Source: Synanceia verrucosa
Lineage: Eukaryota; Chordata; Actinopteri; Perciformes; Synanceiidae
Reading direction: 5' to 3'
Length of the DNA: 64,000 nt
NCBI GenBank assembly: GCA_029721515.1
Contig: CM056559.1
Location: 2,605,001 to 2,669,000, forward strand
Part shown: piece after piece, positions 1 to 13,432 of the stretch
Numbering within the stretch: the first letter of the stretch is position 1
How the letters are laid out: each line of letters starts with the position of its first letter
Made by a program: the position numbers and the translations under genes
The notes under the pieces: generated by a model
Seen by the model: the letters and a program-made list of their open reading frames with translations, nothing else
Databases searched by the model: none
Told to the model about the DNA's origin: nothing

Positions 1-53
1 TCTTAAAAATTAATTAAATTTGACTTCTAAAACAGTGCAAGAATCCTGGTAGA
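1..53 (+). repeat. truncated end of the CAGGGTTC dispersed repeat
   Basis: The first 53 bases (TTAAATTTGACTT, then GTGCAAGAATCCTGG) match the right end of the element at 40431-40906 (TTAAATTTGACTTTTAAAAT, then GTGCAAGAACCCTG). The rest of this copy lies before the window. Confidence 0.6.
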
Positions 54-3000
54 GTCTCTCGGCTTAAAGGCACACATAAATAAGATGTAAATATAAAAAT
101 GTAAAACACCCACATTTGCAGAGGAGATTCAGTATTTACAGCAGAAATGTAATTATTTTTTAAGAATTAAAATTAGGCTAGTGTTTCCTGTTACACCTTC
201 ATGACATTTGACTTCGTTCTGCCTCTCTTAGACCCGGCTCGTCTCCGTACATAGCGTCGTTCTTTCTCCTTCATTGATTTGTGACACTCACATCGTACCT
301 CAGATGGTATTGCTTGTGACAGATTGCATTCGACTAGACCACAGTTGTACATCAATATGCCAGTGAGATGTTCTTGGCAGCATATTGTCTTTGTCTGCGT
401 TTGTAAGCAGCAGGGAAAAGGACTTATTTCTCAAAAAAGGGAATGGTAAACACCTTCTGGAGCGTTCAGCTCATTTGAGAATGAGGTTGATACCTAGCAC
501 AGAACATCAGGGTTGTCTCTCGCCCTTGTATTGTTACAAAACATAATGCTGAATTTTCCAAGCTGCTGTTGCCGCAGTGAATTTCTTGCTAAGTCTGTTT
601 CATGCTTATCATTTCTCTCAGTTCCCAGTGATGCACTTGTGTGGGAAAATGCCAATTCCCTCTTTTGAATGCCTCTCCGAAGACACAGCTGCCTACTTAG
701 ATAGCTAATGGCTGTGTTTTGTGCCGCGGCGCTGCGAGCCGAGTGTGTCTGATGGCATTTGGTCAGTCTGCCCGAGGCCTGGTCTGTCATGGTGGATCAG
801 GCCAGCCAGTGGCCGTGACTCACACATGAGCCCTCTGGGTGCCCAGACCCACAGAGGAGTTTAATGTCCAGCACCAGGAAATACATTTGTCTGTGTTTGG
901 GGAAGTGTGGTGAATATTCTGTCCTGGTACCAGCTGGGCCTGCAGAGGTGTTTTCACAGTGCTAAAGGTGCTTCTCAGTGAAACCTCTGCAGCTCTGTGG
1001 CATCTGCTTCCTCAGGTTTTCAGCTTTTTCACAAGCTTCTAATCACTTTCTGCCTGCTTCCCAGGAGCAAATGTGAAACCTCTCATGACCTTGGATGAAG
1101 TTATTTAGTATTTTTTATGACATAATAACAACAGGACAAACAGAGATGATCACTGTCGCCGTCAGCACCAGCTTCCTGTTTCGCCTGCCTGCCTTTCTGC
1201 TTCCTCTGATGCCTTCATCTCACACTCTGACGTATTTTCAGACTCATATCCATCAATAGATGTTGGTAAGCGTCCCCCTGTTCACTGGCCGTCGTATAAC
1301 ATCATCTATCATCCCGGGGCCTTTGTTCAGCATCCTGTCTCATGCAGCCAGTGTGAGGGTGGCATTCTGTTTGACAGGCCGCTGCAGATGCTAAATGACA
1401 GCGACACAAAGAGGAGGCCCACCACACAGGTCCTGACAGGGCGGTTTTCCATAGACAACAGGCTTGACTTGACTTAAAGGCCCAACCCAAAATCAGATTA
1501 CAGCACCGCTCTGACACTTCTTTGGCCTGTTTCTGATGTTTGAAACACTTTTCATGTGGCTGCTGAACGCCAGGAGTTTCGTCACCTTTTGTTGTTGTTG
1601 CTTGAAAATGATCATCAAGTGTCTTTGTGTGTGCGTTTGGGCAAAGTTTGAACGTGAATCATTAACTCGTGACGCCAACCGTGTGTCCTGCTGAAGTGTC
1701 CTCCAGCTAGAAACTCAACCATCGTCTCTCCTCTCATTTAAAAACAGGATTACAGCGTTTGCCAAACGCCTTGAGAGTAAATGTGATGATAATATTCATT
1801 GTGGTTTTCCAGTTTACCTTGTATCAATTTCCTCTGATGCCCTGCAGGAGGACTGCTGCTCTGAAAGCTTTTGTTGAAATGCAGAATATAAAGTGCGTTC
1901 CTATCTGCAGTCACATCTGTTGTCGAGACATGGATACGTCTTCCCGCTGTCGTCAGATTACACAGTCTTTGCCATTTGCAAAGTAGTCTTTCTTGCTTAG
2001 GTGTGTCGAGGCTGGTTTTGGATTCACATCGGTGTCCTTTGTGCTTGTGCAGTTACTGTATCGGTTGAGGGCTGTAATTTACAGGATTAATGTCTCATGA
2101 AAAGCTTTATTGTCTCCTGTAGTGCAGTTTTTACGATCATGTGACCCTAACGCCCATGTCAAACGTCATCAGAAATGTACAATTTTCCCATCACAATGTG
2201 TGTGTCCAGCGCCACGGCCTCATTTCAAAGCTCTTTCTGTGCAACTTTGACGTCCAGTCCGTCACATTGTGTTCGGTAAAAGGAAAGCTTCTAGTGAAAT
2301 ATAAATGCAGTATATTTATAGATCTGAGGTGGATTTGCAAGGACGTGCCTCTTTGAACCCAACGCTGAGTGAGAATAGAGATAAAAGTGAGGACATGCAG
2401 TGTGTTACACTCCCACAGGTGACTGATTTTCCCCTGCAAGAGCCAACATGTTGACACATGGAGATTCAGTCATGGTTGTTAGTCATGTTTGTGAAATCAC
2501 TTTATTCTCCAGCAGGATACAGTTAAAGTGTAGGTTGGATTGCAGGCTAATTGAAAGTTGTTGTAGCTGGGATTCAGAAGAAAAGATGTTAAACATGACA
2601 AGCTGGTGTATTTTTAACATTTGTGCTATTTTCTCGACAACGCTTGGCCTTGTTTGAATGAAGATATTGGTAAAGGACTGTGCAGCCTTGGTGGAGTTAT
2701 GCGTTCTCTGAGTGCTCTCAACAGGAGCATTAGGTAATATTTGACCTTTATTCACATTAATCCGCTTCCAGAGATGTGAATAGCAGTGTCTATACAAGGC
2801 CTTGTGTTTTCTCTGGAACTTCCCCACTTCACTTTAACGTCTCCTTCACAGTAGCCACAGTTGACACTAAACCAACGGTTAAGCCACGCTTTTAAATTCA
2901 GGCACTGTAACGGAAACATTTTTTGTGGTTAAAATGTGGAAAATATTGCACTGGAACAGCTTTGTTCTTTATTGTGTGGCTGTGATTGTAAGTAATGGAA

Positions 3001-4778
3001 ATGTGTAGAGAACAGGCCTAGCTTTGGATGAAAGGTGGTTAAAATGATTCAGATGACTTGTCCACCTGTTTGTGTGTCTGTCAGTGATCACTTTTAAAAC
3101 CATTAGTGGAGACATGGCACTGAGCTTTTGAAGCTGGACACTGATCTGCAGACTGATGGCTTATGAAGCTGTCGTCATGTGAAGGGTTAAAGGGTCACCA
3201 TGAGGGGGGTGTTTCAGGGCCTTTTATTAAGCCATGTCTTGAAAGGCAGACTCACCTGACGACTTTGTCGTCTTTCTGTTAAAAAAAAACAACAACCTTT
3301 ATGCCTTATTTAACGGCAGCATTTCAGACACCATCTTTGGGTACAACACAGCTACAATTCTTTTCTCCACACTGGATATGGATCCAGTGTGCAGCCTGGT
3401 GATTCACTGCTGAGGAAAAAGCCTGAGTATCTCCAGAGAAGTGCCTAAATGCTTGTCATCTGCTTCGGCATCAGCGTCTTCTGGATGACTTAATGGACTA
3501 TCGGGATAACATGTCATACATGGGTCTGACATAAACACTGCTGATGTCTGACTGACTCATCAAAAGAGGGCTCAGTTTTCTCTTTGGGGTCGTTTGCAGT
3601 TTTGTTCGTCCGGACTTTTGTCGTTTATTTATAGCGCTAACCCAGCGAGGCTTTGTGTCCGTGTGCACCACCTGATCCCTAAACTGTAACAGCATCCCTG
3701 CCTGCACCTCGCTGAAATTCCAGCCTGCTTCTCACTGCTGTTTCTTTTACAAGCCGCTGCACACTTTGATCATTTACATAAATAAGACACTGAGCAAGCA
3801 ATGCATTTTGTGTTAACAACACAACCAAATGTGATTACACAGTCATATTTAGATAAAATGCTAACAAGCCTTTTTTTTGTTCCAGGAAATGAGGGTTTAG
3901 TAAATTGCCGCCCTAACGCTCTAATAAGCGACAGGTGAGAAGCGTCAGAGAAGCCCGCTGCTGTTTCTTGTGACAGCTTCATCTGTGAAAGCATATTCTC
4001 CAAGGGCTCAGAGCCTGCCCAGGGATCGCTGAGACCGTTTAAGATTACATGTCTGCTGGCAGGGAGCAGCAGATAGGTGAAAATAATTGGCTTCGTCACC
4101 ATCCTCCCCTCCCCCTTCACTCCTCGTGATGATGGCAAACGGAGTGACACAGTGAGGCGCGAGGAGCCCAACCCTCCCAACACCCACCTGAGCTGGTCGT
4201 CCGTGGGATATAATCAAGAGAGGGAACCCTTCTGCCCCCGCTGATTGGGTGTAAAAGAGGTTGCAGACCTAGTTTCATGCAATTAGTGGAGGGATGCCAG
4301 GCGCTAATGGAACACAGAAGTGTTGGCAAAGCATTATGATGGGATTGTTGGGGCCACGGGAAGTGAAAAGAGAGGACATTTGCCCAAAGGAAGAGTAGCA
4401 GCGTACAGTACCTGAAACAATAAACTGGAAAGGACGTGGGGGAAATTATCCAAACACAGCATGCTTATTAAGGAGGGGCATTGTGGGAAAGTGAGGCTGC
4501 TCAGTACAACATGAAAAACATTATTGAAGTAATGCAGATGGTTAGGCGCAGGGGAGCGCTCTGGAGGGAAACAATAGTGAATGGGTATTTCTGTAGTAAT
4601 TAAGCTCTAATTTGTGTTGACGGCGGATGTGGTTGTTGATGCTTTTGCGAGACTCTGATTGGTGACAGCGGAGGGGAGGAGACCTTTTGTGTCCACACAA
4701 AGCTTCTCAGAGGGGGAGAGCAGCAGAACATCGCCACTTGGACGTTTGTCATGTTTGTTTTAAATGTCACATTTTGAA

Positions 4779-4805
4779 TAAGCATCACAAAAGTAGTGAT
4801 GCTTA
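4779..4805. repeat. short perfect inverted repeat
   Basis: TAAGCATCAC and GTGATGCTTA are exact reverse complements separated by the 7-base loop AAAAGTA. It could form a small hairpin; too short for a microRNA precursor, and I know no function for it. Confidence 0.6.
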
Positions 4806-4987
4806 AGATACGCTGCGTCCCGCCGCTGCCGTACCTCAGACTGAGGAGACCTGGCAGCTTTTCAGACGGTGTCAAATTAGTGCCGAAAAACTCATCTGCG
4901 AGTAATTTAGCTTGTTTATGGACTTTAGCATTAACAAGGCACCCTGCTGAGTGTGCGGGGCGATCGTGTCTGTGTATGTTTGAGTAA

Positions 4988-5235
4988 AGGGGCTGCAACA
5001 AAGGGTTCTTTTCATTATTGATTAATGTGTCAGAAAGATTGTGGTAAGTGGATAAATCATTTAGACAAAAATGTCAGAAAAGTGTGAACATACCCATTAG
5101 AAAGTCTCAACCAATAGCTCTGATGGAGGTTTGTGAAGCAAACATTTGCTTGATAAACGACGTAAACAGTAAATTGATTATCAGAAAAAAAATTATAATT
5201 AATTTTCAGTCAGTTGACTAATCGCTTCAGCGCTG
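4988..5235 (+). mobile_element. MITE-like repeat starting GGGCTGCAAC
   Basis: It begins GGGGCTGCAACAAAG, has TTTTCATTATTGATTAAT and AATGTCAGAAAA, and ends with TTGACTAATCGCTTCAGCGCT. This matches a widespread teleost hAT-type MITE whose ends read GGGCTGCAAC and GTTGCAGCTC and which is full of ATTAATCG words. Diverged copy; ends approximate. Confidence 0.65.
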
Positions 5236-7602
5236 AGATCAGCCTCCAGATATCCACTTCTCTAATAAGGGACAGCAGACAGAACGGCGTACTTCAGTTT
5301 GATTGTGAAAAGGTTGATGCATTCTTAAATCTGCAATGTTTTATTCATGTCATGTCTGTCAACAAGGAGGCATGCGACGAGCAGGCGCTGCAGAAATAAA
5401 GCTGCACCACGGGACAGAAGTGGAGCACTGCTAGTTCAGCAGAACTCGGGTCGCCTCGGTGGCGTCGCTGTTAGTCGACCAATTAGAAGACACAAACCAT
5501 CACGGATTGCATGAAAGCAGCGCAGATAAATTGGGAGGTTTTCTGTAAAGTGTAGCAGAGTGAGAGGGGATCGTAATGCCGCCACCTCCGCCTCAGTTTT
5601 TCAGCTAGATGTGAACACTTTCTCCAGCAGTCTCTCAGGTGCTCCTCCACTGCTTTCTCTTTGTTTGCCCTTCCCCCTTAAGAATGCTGCGCTGCCAAAG
5701 TGTCACTAGGGGGTTTTAAATAAATAATCACAATATGCACTTATCAGATGACAGCTCTGCATTCTCTGCACCAGCCACGCTCGTCTCCTGGAAGTTCAGG
5801 TTTGAGCCATGACAGGAAGGACAAGTCCCTGCCTGCACCTACGATGCCAAAGCAGCCGTCTCTGTTGGAACAATTACTCATAATAACAGGGGCTCAGCCC
5901 TCTGAATAGGCCTGTTGTTTAGCAGTTGCCATGCGAATATTCCTCACATGAGTCATTCTTGATACTCCTGAAAGCTGCACAGTTTACACAGACCTTGACA
6001 TCGGCTCGCTGTTGGCTCATAGATGTCGTAGGTGTTATCCGACACAACTGTCACCTTGCGGAGGCCTTAAGAAAAAACCTGCATTTGCTCGGAATAAAAG
6101 GAGCAAACAGATGGAGGGTGCTTCCCCTGCAGGAGAGCCTGCTCTGTTCCCTCCAGAGGCCCTGCGTCCTTGGTACTGATGGAGGAAATTCATGAGTGCT
6201 TGGAGCTTTTTCACAGCTCCTCATACGCTCAGATCCTCATGGACAGAGGCAGGCGCTGTCAAACCTCGAAGGCAGCCTGAGCCATGTTTGACTGGCAGTG
6301 GCGTTCGCTGGGGTTTCCAGCGCCTCATATTGGCCATGTTGCGGTTAGTGAAATGTGTGGAAATTATACGTGTGACTCTGGCCAGAGAGTAAGCTGCGGC
6401 AGAGGCGGCCACGCCCGACTCGCCCACACGTCTGCACCAAACCGAAAAAAAAGCAGCAGCATCATGGCGGCATCAGCTGTGGACTGAGCTGTTAAACCGG
6501 TCTGGGGATGGGAGTCACAATGTAGAAAAGCCGTTAAACTCCCCCTCAGGTGGTTTGAACTGGTGTGTGTGTGCGTGTACGTTAGTCAAAGAGGGAGTGT
6601 TTGTGTTTGAGTGTGTTTCCATTAGGGATTTGTTTGAGTTTTGGAGCAGCGTATTGAGTGTGTTATTTAGACTGACTGGGAAAGCTGTGGATTAGTGAGG
6701 TCCAGTTTGCACAAGTGGACCCTGCCATTGCTAAACAGGGTTACACACCTAAATGTGGTGATGGAGAATAAAACACTGAGCAGAAGTACATTTATTCCTG
6801 CTTCCTGTTGCATGTAGAAGTACCCCAGATGTCTAAAAATTGCTCACTTTTACCCAGATTTAGCTTTTAGTTTTAACCCAGACTTCTTTTGACCTGCCAA
6901 TCATTGTGAATTCCAGGGTTCCTTCTTGAATCTGCCAACTCAACAAAGCAGCTTTGATTATACAAGAAACATTTACCCTATTTAAGAAGAAGTGAGGTGA
7001 TTATTTTAGATGTGTTTCAGGCAGTGTGACACCAATAACAATGCAGGTTTTTTCCTCTCAAGCTTGCAGAGCTGTCAGTGCCAGACTGACTGCTGTGAAC
7101 AAACATGTCTTAATATGGGAGCAAGAGGATCATTGACGAAAGACGGTATTTTTTATTTTTAATGGAAGCGCCAAAGGCAACCGAGATGCATTTATTCACT
7201 TCATTATATCCACTCATACTCCTGATATGTTTACCTGAGACATTCATTTGGAAAATGAGGCAACAAAAGCACAATTTGCTTCAGCTTTGAAGGCAATTGA
7301 ATACATATTTCTTTTAAAAGCCGGTGTAATATTACAGTAATTATTAATGATGTCGCTTGCTTTAAAAATGAAAGACGCCAGTGCTGCCTCCTCGCAAAAT
7401 GACACACAACTCAAATTTCGTGCATTATGGAAATTTCACGACAAAGGTTGCGTGGCTTTAGAAAGCTGGATCTGTTTTGTCACAGATACTTTCTGAAATA
7501 TCACAATTTCACACGAGGAACCATGAAACAGCCTTATCAATCCAACAGCAGCTGCGTTAGCTGTGCTCTGTCTGTCACAGAGTTACTTAAAATGCACCGA
7601 CC

Positions 7603-7784
7603 TTAACTCATTGAGCTCCAGCCGTTTTATAAAACAGGAAGTACCTTGTTCCAGTGTTTTTGCCCATTTTGAGTCATATTTCTAGACCCACAGAATATTA
7701 CTCACAGGCTGTGACAGACTGCGATTGGCGACCCGAAAAATCACTTTGATGTATTATGACGTTAAAGAAACTCAGTGAGTTAGT
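7603..7784 (+). mobile_element. TTAA-ended MITE, internally deleted copy
   Basis: It starts TTAACTCATTGAGC and ends ACTCAGTGAGTTA, an inverted pair. It contains CATTTTGAGTCATATTTC and TAGACCCACAGAATATT, identical to the copy at 60115-60537, and ACTCACAGGCTGTGACAGAC; the centre of the longer copy is missing. Confidence 0.7.
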
Positions 7785-7840
7785 AGAAACTATTTGATGT
7801 GTCATATTTTCTGTACTGTATGCCCTGAGTTTCAACTCTA

Positions 7841-7862
7841 TAATAATAATAATAATAATACC
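7841..7862 (+). repeat. ATA trinucleotide microsatellite
   Basis: About seven ATA units followed by CCTTTTATTTATAA, a sequence that often follows such runs in fish dispersed repeats. Confidence 0.8.
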
Positions 7863-8800
7863 TTTTATTTATAAACATTTTTCATTATAAAATCATTATA
7901 AGTGCTACAACGTGAAAATAAAACCCAAGATACGCAGTAAAAGCACTAAAATCAACAAGTAAAACCAGTTAATCAATCAATAGTAAAGAAAATTAGTGTG
8001 TAAATTAAAAATAAAGAGGTTATTTCTGTTGCTTTATTGACCTACGCTGAACCGACGGCTGCTCGTCTCCAGATACTGAACAGGAACAGGAGGAAAACAG
8101 ATGAGTGGACATGGCTGCTTGTTCACACATTTTATTGGACCTTGTTATTAAGCAGCCCGTCTATGGTCTGTTAATATGACAGTCCTGTGGGCTCCTTCTT
8201 TTTACACCCACGTTTCTTCTCAATGGCACATCTGTTCATGCATCTGTGAAGCCGGTGCCAAGGCTGGAAACCAGGTGTGCCGCCGAGCACGACCCAAGCA
8301 TTACACAGAGGCTGCTCATTTCTCAGGAAGTGCGTCGGTCCGTCCCTCATCAGTGACTGGAGACTCTTTGAGGCCCACACAGCAAACTGGAAGCGCTCCG
8401 CCAGCTTCACCGTAGCCTTGTTTCTTTATTTAATGTGTTTTGTAGGATCACTGTTTCGACAGGCTGCCTTTCTCAAACTCCAGCGAAGGCAGACTTGTCA
8501 GAAAAGGCTGACAACAGCCTGTCAAGCCTCAGTTTAACCTTCTACCTATTTGTTTATCATATTTGCTGCAAGCGTGCTCCTTTTACCAGGTACATTTTCA
8601 CATTTTTTGAAAGGACTGCAATATTTTTGACATGCCTCAAGTGTAACAAAAGCATCACAATTGCAGGGAAAGCACGGTAACAATGTTCCTGCTTTATTTG
8701 CCTCCAAAGAGAGACTATTGTAAACTGCATTAGTGGTATTACATTTCTAAAAAAAGGTCTGAAGCTTGCTTACAGAGACGCTGCCTCACATGCCAGGATC

Positions 8801-9126
8801 ATAAAGAGGACATATCATGAAAACTCACTTTCTTCCAAAAGAGACGACCCAGTCAGTCTGGGATGTGCTTGATAAAGGGCAGGCACGCCGTTCCTTCTTC
8901 TCCTCTGTCCGTCAAGAAATAATCTCCACTACTGATAGAAGCGATGCTATGCTAACCTACGCTAACCTCCTCAGGAGCCGCCATTGTTGCTCCTGTCGTC
9001 TCACACACCTAAAGATCCTGAAGAGCTGCAGCTCTACACAGAAAATAATGTGTCTTTTCATCATTAAAGCATGAAATCTGAAGTACAAGCAGGAACCTGG
9101 AAATGAGCATGATATGGGACCTTTAA
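8801..9126 (+). mobile_element. MITE with TAAAG...CATATCATG inverted ends
   Basis: The left end reads ATAAAGAGGACATATCATGA; the right end reads CATGATATGGGACCTTTAA. These are imperfect inverted repeats of about 20 bp. It matches a common teleost MITE by its end sequences. An 85-codon open frame inside has no sign of coding. Confidence 0.7.
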
Positions 9127-11619
9127 TACCAGTCAAGCATGGCGGCTCTTAGTGTGGGAAAACTACCACTTCACAGTTAAACGCCTGAAAAGGAATATAT
9201 CCTCTTTTTGTCGTGCACAAGCATGCATATTTTTTCTGCCATGAATATTAAAAATCTACGTTTTTACCCAGGACCACCTGTAAGCAGGTGGGACTACAGA
9301 CCCTGTTTACAACCAACACCACCTCCAGCCCTGACATGCTGGTCTGTTATCATTTCTCTGTCCTCCATGGAGACATTCCTGCCTGCATTTACACAACAAC
9401 GTACAACATAGAAGCATAAACAAGACAGCGATGCTGAGACTGCACAGGTCGTCCTTCACTCGTTTATTGTTAATAGATTTAGTCATAGATGGAAATATTC
9501 TGTGGCGTATTCCAGAATAATTACACACCCATCACAATATAAATACATATTTAGCTGGATGGCCCTTTGCTGTCCTTTAATTAGCTTAATTAAATCACTC
9601 ATCTGTGTTCTCATGGTCTATAAATAAGCCTGGTTTTATTCAGCTGTTCCTCAAGGATATTTTCTGCTGCTTTGCTTCCATAATGCAGTCCTAAGCTGTG
9701 CACTGATGCTCATATGAAAATTTGATGCACTACACGCTCGGTTCTCCTCCATCGCTGCACAAGGGGGCAAAACAAGCCTCCCTCCATCTCTCATTCCCAT
9801 TTGATCCGGCACCCCAGCTGTTCCTGTGCTCTCCATCCACGTCCTGGTTCCTCAGCCTTTTCATCCTCCTCGTCGCTTCAAATGTGCACAAAATCTCAAA
9901 TTTCAGGCAGGTATGTGAGCCTCTGTAGCAGCAGAGGGTTACTTCTAGGTTTCAGAAAACAGGCTTTTCATGAAACATCCCCTGACCTTGGCTGACCTTT
10001 TTTTAAGGCGTGAGGAATTGCAGCAGTGCAGGAACATGTTTTCTGAGTGCTTTTAAAGAGCTGCCCAGGGAAAACTGCAGCTCCGTCCTCAAATAGGCTG
10101 TGGTCACCGTTTGTTGCTATTTTTCAAATTAATCCCGTGAAGCACAAGTGTCTTTGAAATGACCTTGTAGTTATTCCTCCAGTAATCCCTCATCAGGAGC
10201 TCTCTTGTTTACAGTGTGGGTGTTGCACATTGAAAAGGTGGAGTGCTAAACACATAAAAGGAGGCAGCAAATAGAAGCGCTGCCAGATAAAATGAACGTC
10301 TGAGGAATGAAAGTGCTCATCTCTGTCTTTCCCTTTCTCATCCCACTGTTGGTCCATTATTTAGTGAGGCTCTCTTCTAAAAGTCACCCGCCCTCTTTCA
10401 TTGTGAGTGGACTGCATAATACTAGGACAGTCAATGTTTGGGATGTGTGAATGGAAATTAAACCACAGATCTGCTCTGAAGACAGGAGGGTTCCCAGTCA
10501 CTGCTGTAGATGGCCTTTTTGTTGATGATCTGCTGCATGAGTCAGTGAGCCGTGCAGAGCTGGTCATGTAGTCCGACCTTGCAAGGTCAGTCAAGGACAG
10601 TGCAGTCTCAAGGACAGGACACACACCATGCAATACTGCTGAACTGCTATTTTATTCATGCTCTTGCTGGGTTGAACACATTGAATATTTAGACGAGCTG
10701 AAATTTAAATGTATCCCCGACGTTGTTTTTATTCATTAGGGGCTCAAGGTTTAGAGGCGGGCCATTTCAGGTCAATGAATTCCAAATAGAGTAGAACCTT
10801 ATTTTCCCAACTTTAATCCTGTCTGTGGGAGTTTGAATCTAAATTGCTCTTTCGCTGAATCATGAACTGCATGTAAAATAATTCCCGAGTGAAGTGTAGT
10901 TGATCTGCGACAGCACCGAGAGCATTTCCTGTAATCTGAACACTTTCTGTTCCTGATGTTCATGCAGTATTATTTTAGGTGGCGGCGGGTTCAAGGGCAT
11001 CTCTGCTAGCTCTCCAAACATGAACTGCAACCAGGAAAGAATATCAATAATGTGTTATTGTCACGCTGTTATGATGAGGAGCAAACAGTCAGTCTGTGAA
11101 CCCGTCGCCTCAGATGTTGGGTGAACCCACATTTTAGATTTGTTTTTACTTTTGGTGACATGTATTGAACTAAGCTCTTGTTAAGGTTCTTCTAATCAGA
11201 AACTCTCAGTCACTCATGATTCCAGCACTTAGGGGCAGACCACTGATTAAAATACCATAATTATTTTTGGCATTATAATCATCAGTTTCACTGCTTTATG
11301 AGGGAGAAATTATATTCTTGTCAGTTCAGTTATCTCTGGCATTTGGAGACTGTTGAAAATGTGGATCCCATTGATTGCAGAAATACGTGGCTTTTCAAAA
11401 TAAATGCATCCATTGTTTACGAGCCTGTATCCTTCGACAACATTTTAGCATTTCTATTTATATCAATGCAGCAGACCTTTGTGGAGCTACACATTTTTTT
11501 CTATTCATCACTCTCATGTGAAGCTAAAACACAAAACACATAAACTGCAAGTCAAAGCTTCTGAACGTCACTGCCTCTCAACTGATGCTCAGACAAGCAG
11601 AGAAGGACCGCCCGACCTG

Positions 11620-11830
11620 AAGACTGATGGTCTGTTTGACTCTCAATGGGACCATAGTTTACTAAATGAACATCACGATGTAGTGAAGAAGACTAGAAAG
11701 TGGAGACTGACACCATAAACTCATGTTTAGGAAGTTTACTGAGAGGATAAATCAAGTAAGAAGTGTCATTTTCTATTCGAGGAGTCGCCCCCTGCTGGCT
11801 GTTAGAAAGAATGCAGGTTTTTCTGCACTG
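11620..11830 (-). repeat. dispersed repeat, inverse of 25630-25990
   Basis: Read on the minus strand it contains CAGGGGGCGACTCCTC with one change, TCAGTAAAC, and ATGTTCATTTAGTAAA, in the same order as the copy at 25630-25990. Ends are not defined. Confidence 0.65.
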
Positions 11831-13071
11831 ACTGCTGCCTGTAGCAGCCTCTTTGTTTCGTTACCATAGCTACCATGAAGCATCGTCAGACCAGACCTTT
11901 CTGAAATTGCAAACACCTGATTTAACAAACTGAAGTCAGGATTCAGTCAGAATTTTTACATTTTTATTTGAACATTTAACAGACCTTGTGCCTTTATCAG
12001 ACACTTGCATTATCACACAAGTGAAAAGCTCCTTTTTTTGTGCACAGATAGCAGCCGTCCAACTGTTATCCAATCCAATTATACTGCCATCCACCCTACG
12101 GCTAATCAAACTTTTAATTCTCTCATGGTGCCTCACTCTGTAATTGGTTTATGCAGTGAAACCAACAAACAGTGCACATCTACACTAGTAATCCCCTGAC
12201 AGCCACACATGCTGAGTCGGCTAAATTAGCACGGAACAAATAAACAAAAAAACTTCAGAAAAAAAGTTAAAGGAAATCCGACCCTTGTTAGTTGGATGTA
12301 GCCGACCAGCAGGGACCTGTCATGGAGTATTTGGAGAGGGGTTAAGGGTAATTCAGAGGGATGAAGCGCTAAAGTGGAAGAACGATTATACAGTGAAATG
12401 TTAGATTGCACCATAATTGCTTCACTTGGTGCCAATTTGATTTTTTTAACAACCTACAATCACAGAGAAAAAGTAATTCTCTTTGTTTTGAAGTGAAAAA
12501 GCAATAATGTTAGTTATTTGCTTTTCTTTCATTCTTCAACAGGAGTGCTTGTCTCCTGTAATGACTCTACGCTGCACCGAGTGTGTTAATATAAACCACA
12601 GCCTCCATGGACACGGGCTACTTAAAGACAGGAAACAAAGCCCCAGTGTTTGTCTTCATGCACTTTACCTGTTGTGCTAGCAATAACACCATGGGTGTGA
12701 GCGAGGTAACTACTAGGTGTGTTATTCCTGTGAAAAAGTTAAAAGCAAAGAGCAACAAAGGGAGCATAATTTTCCACGAAGCAGCGCCTGGAAAGGTTTG
12801 ACAGGGACAGAAATATGCTCTCCATGCTGCAACATGAACAAGAATTCATCTTGTGGGAATCCAGCGCACAATCCTAAGAGGGCTCTTTGTACAATAAGCA
12901 TGCAGAGGTGTTTGGCTGACTCTCCCTCTGTGGGATTCTGTCAGCTCCGTGCAAACATGTGCACCGATTGCTCTTGGAGCTGCCGCATGTTGACCCTCAG
13001 CCAGGGTGAGCGTTCATGGTGTCGTTGTAGAGAGCATGAAGGAGCTGCTGTGTGTTTATAGCAGTTAAAAG

Positions 13072-13432
13072 CAGTGACGTCACTAGGTCTATTTTAGAAA
13101 TATTCTTAAGCCCCCCTAAATAATTTGGTGTTGGTTTATTTAATTTATTTATGACACAAAGTGCTGACAAATTTAATATAAAGTAGCAAGAATATGAGTT
13201 TAAATACATAATCATATACCCTAGAATTATTCATATGTCACTTAAATATAGTCATGGCCTAATTGTTATAAAACATGCACTCAAAAACGTGCTCCCCTGT
13301 TTGGCAAAACATGATAAACGCCTTGTTGGCTGGTTAAAACATGATAAAGTGCCTTCATGCCTATTTATATAGACAAATTAATCTCACCTGGGGGCTAAGC
13401 CCCCCGGCCCTAAAAGCCTAGTGATGGCCCTG
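13072..13432 (+). mobile_element. hAT-type MITE with perfect 8-bp target duplication
   Basis: The 361-bp element begins CAGTGACGTCACTAGG and ends CCTAGTGATGGCCCTG, terminal inverted repeats matching at 13 of 16 positions. The 8-bp direct repeat GTTAAAAG flanks it on both sides (13064-13071 and 13433-13440). The CAG/CTG ends and 8-bp duplication are the marks of the hAT superfamily. The inside is AT-rich and lacks a transposase frame, so it is non-autonomous. Confidence 0.9.
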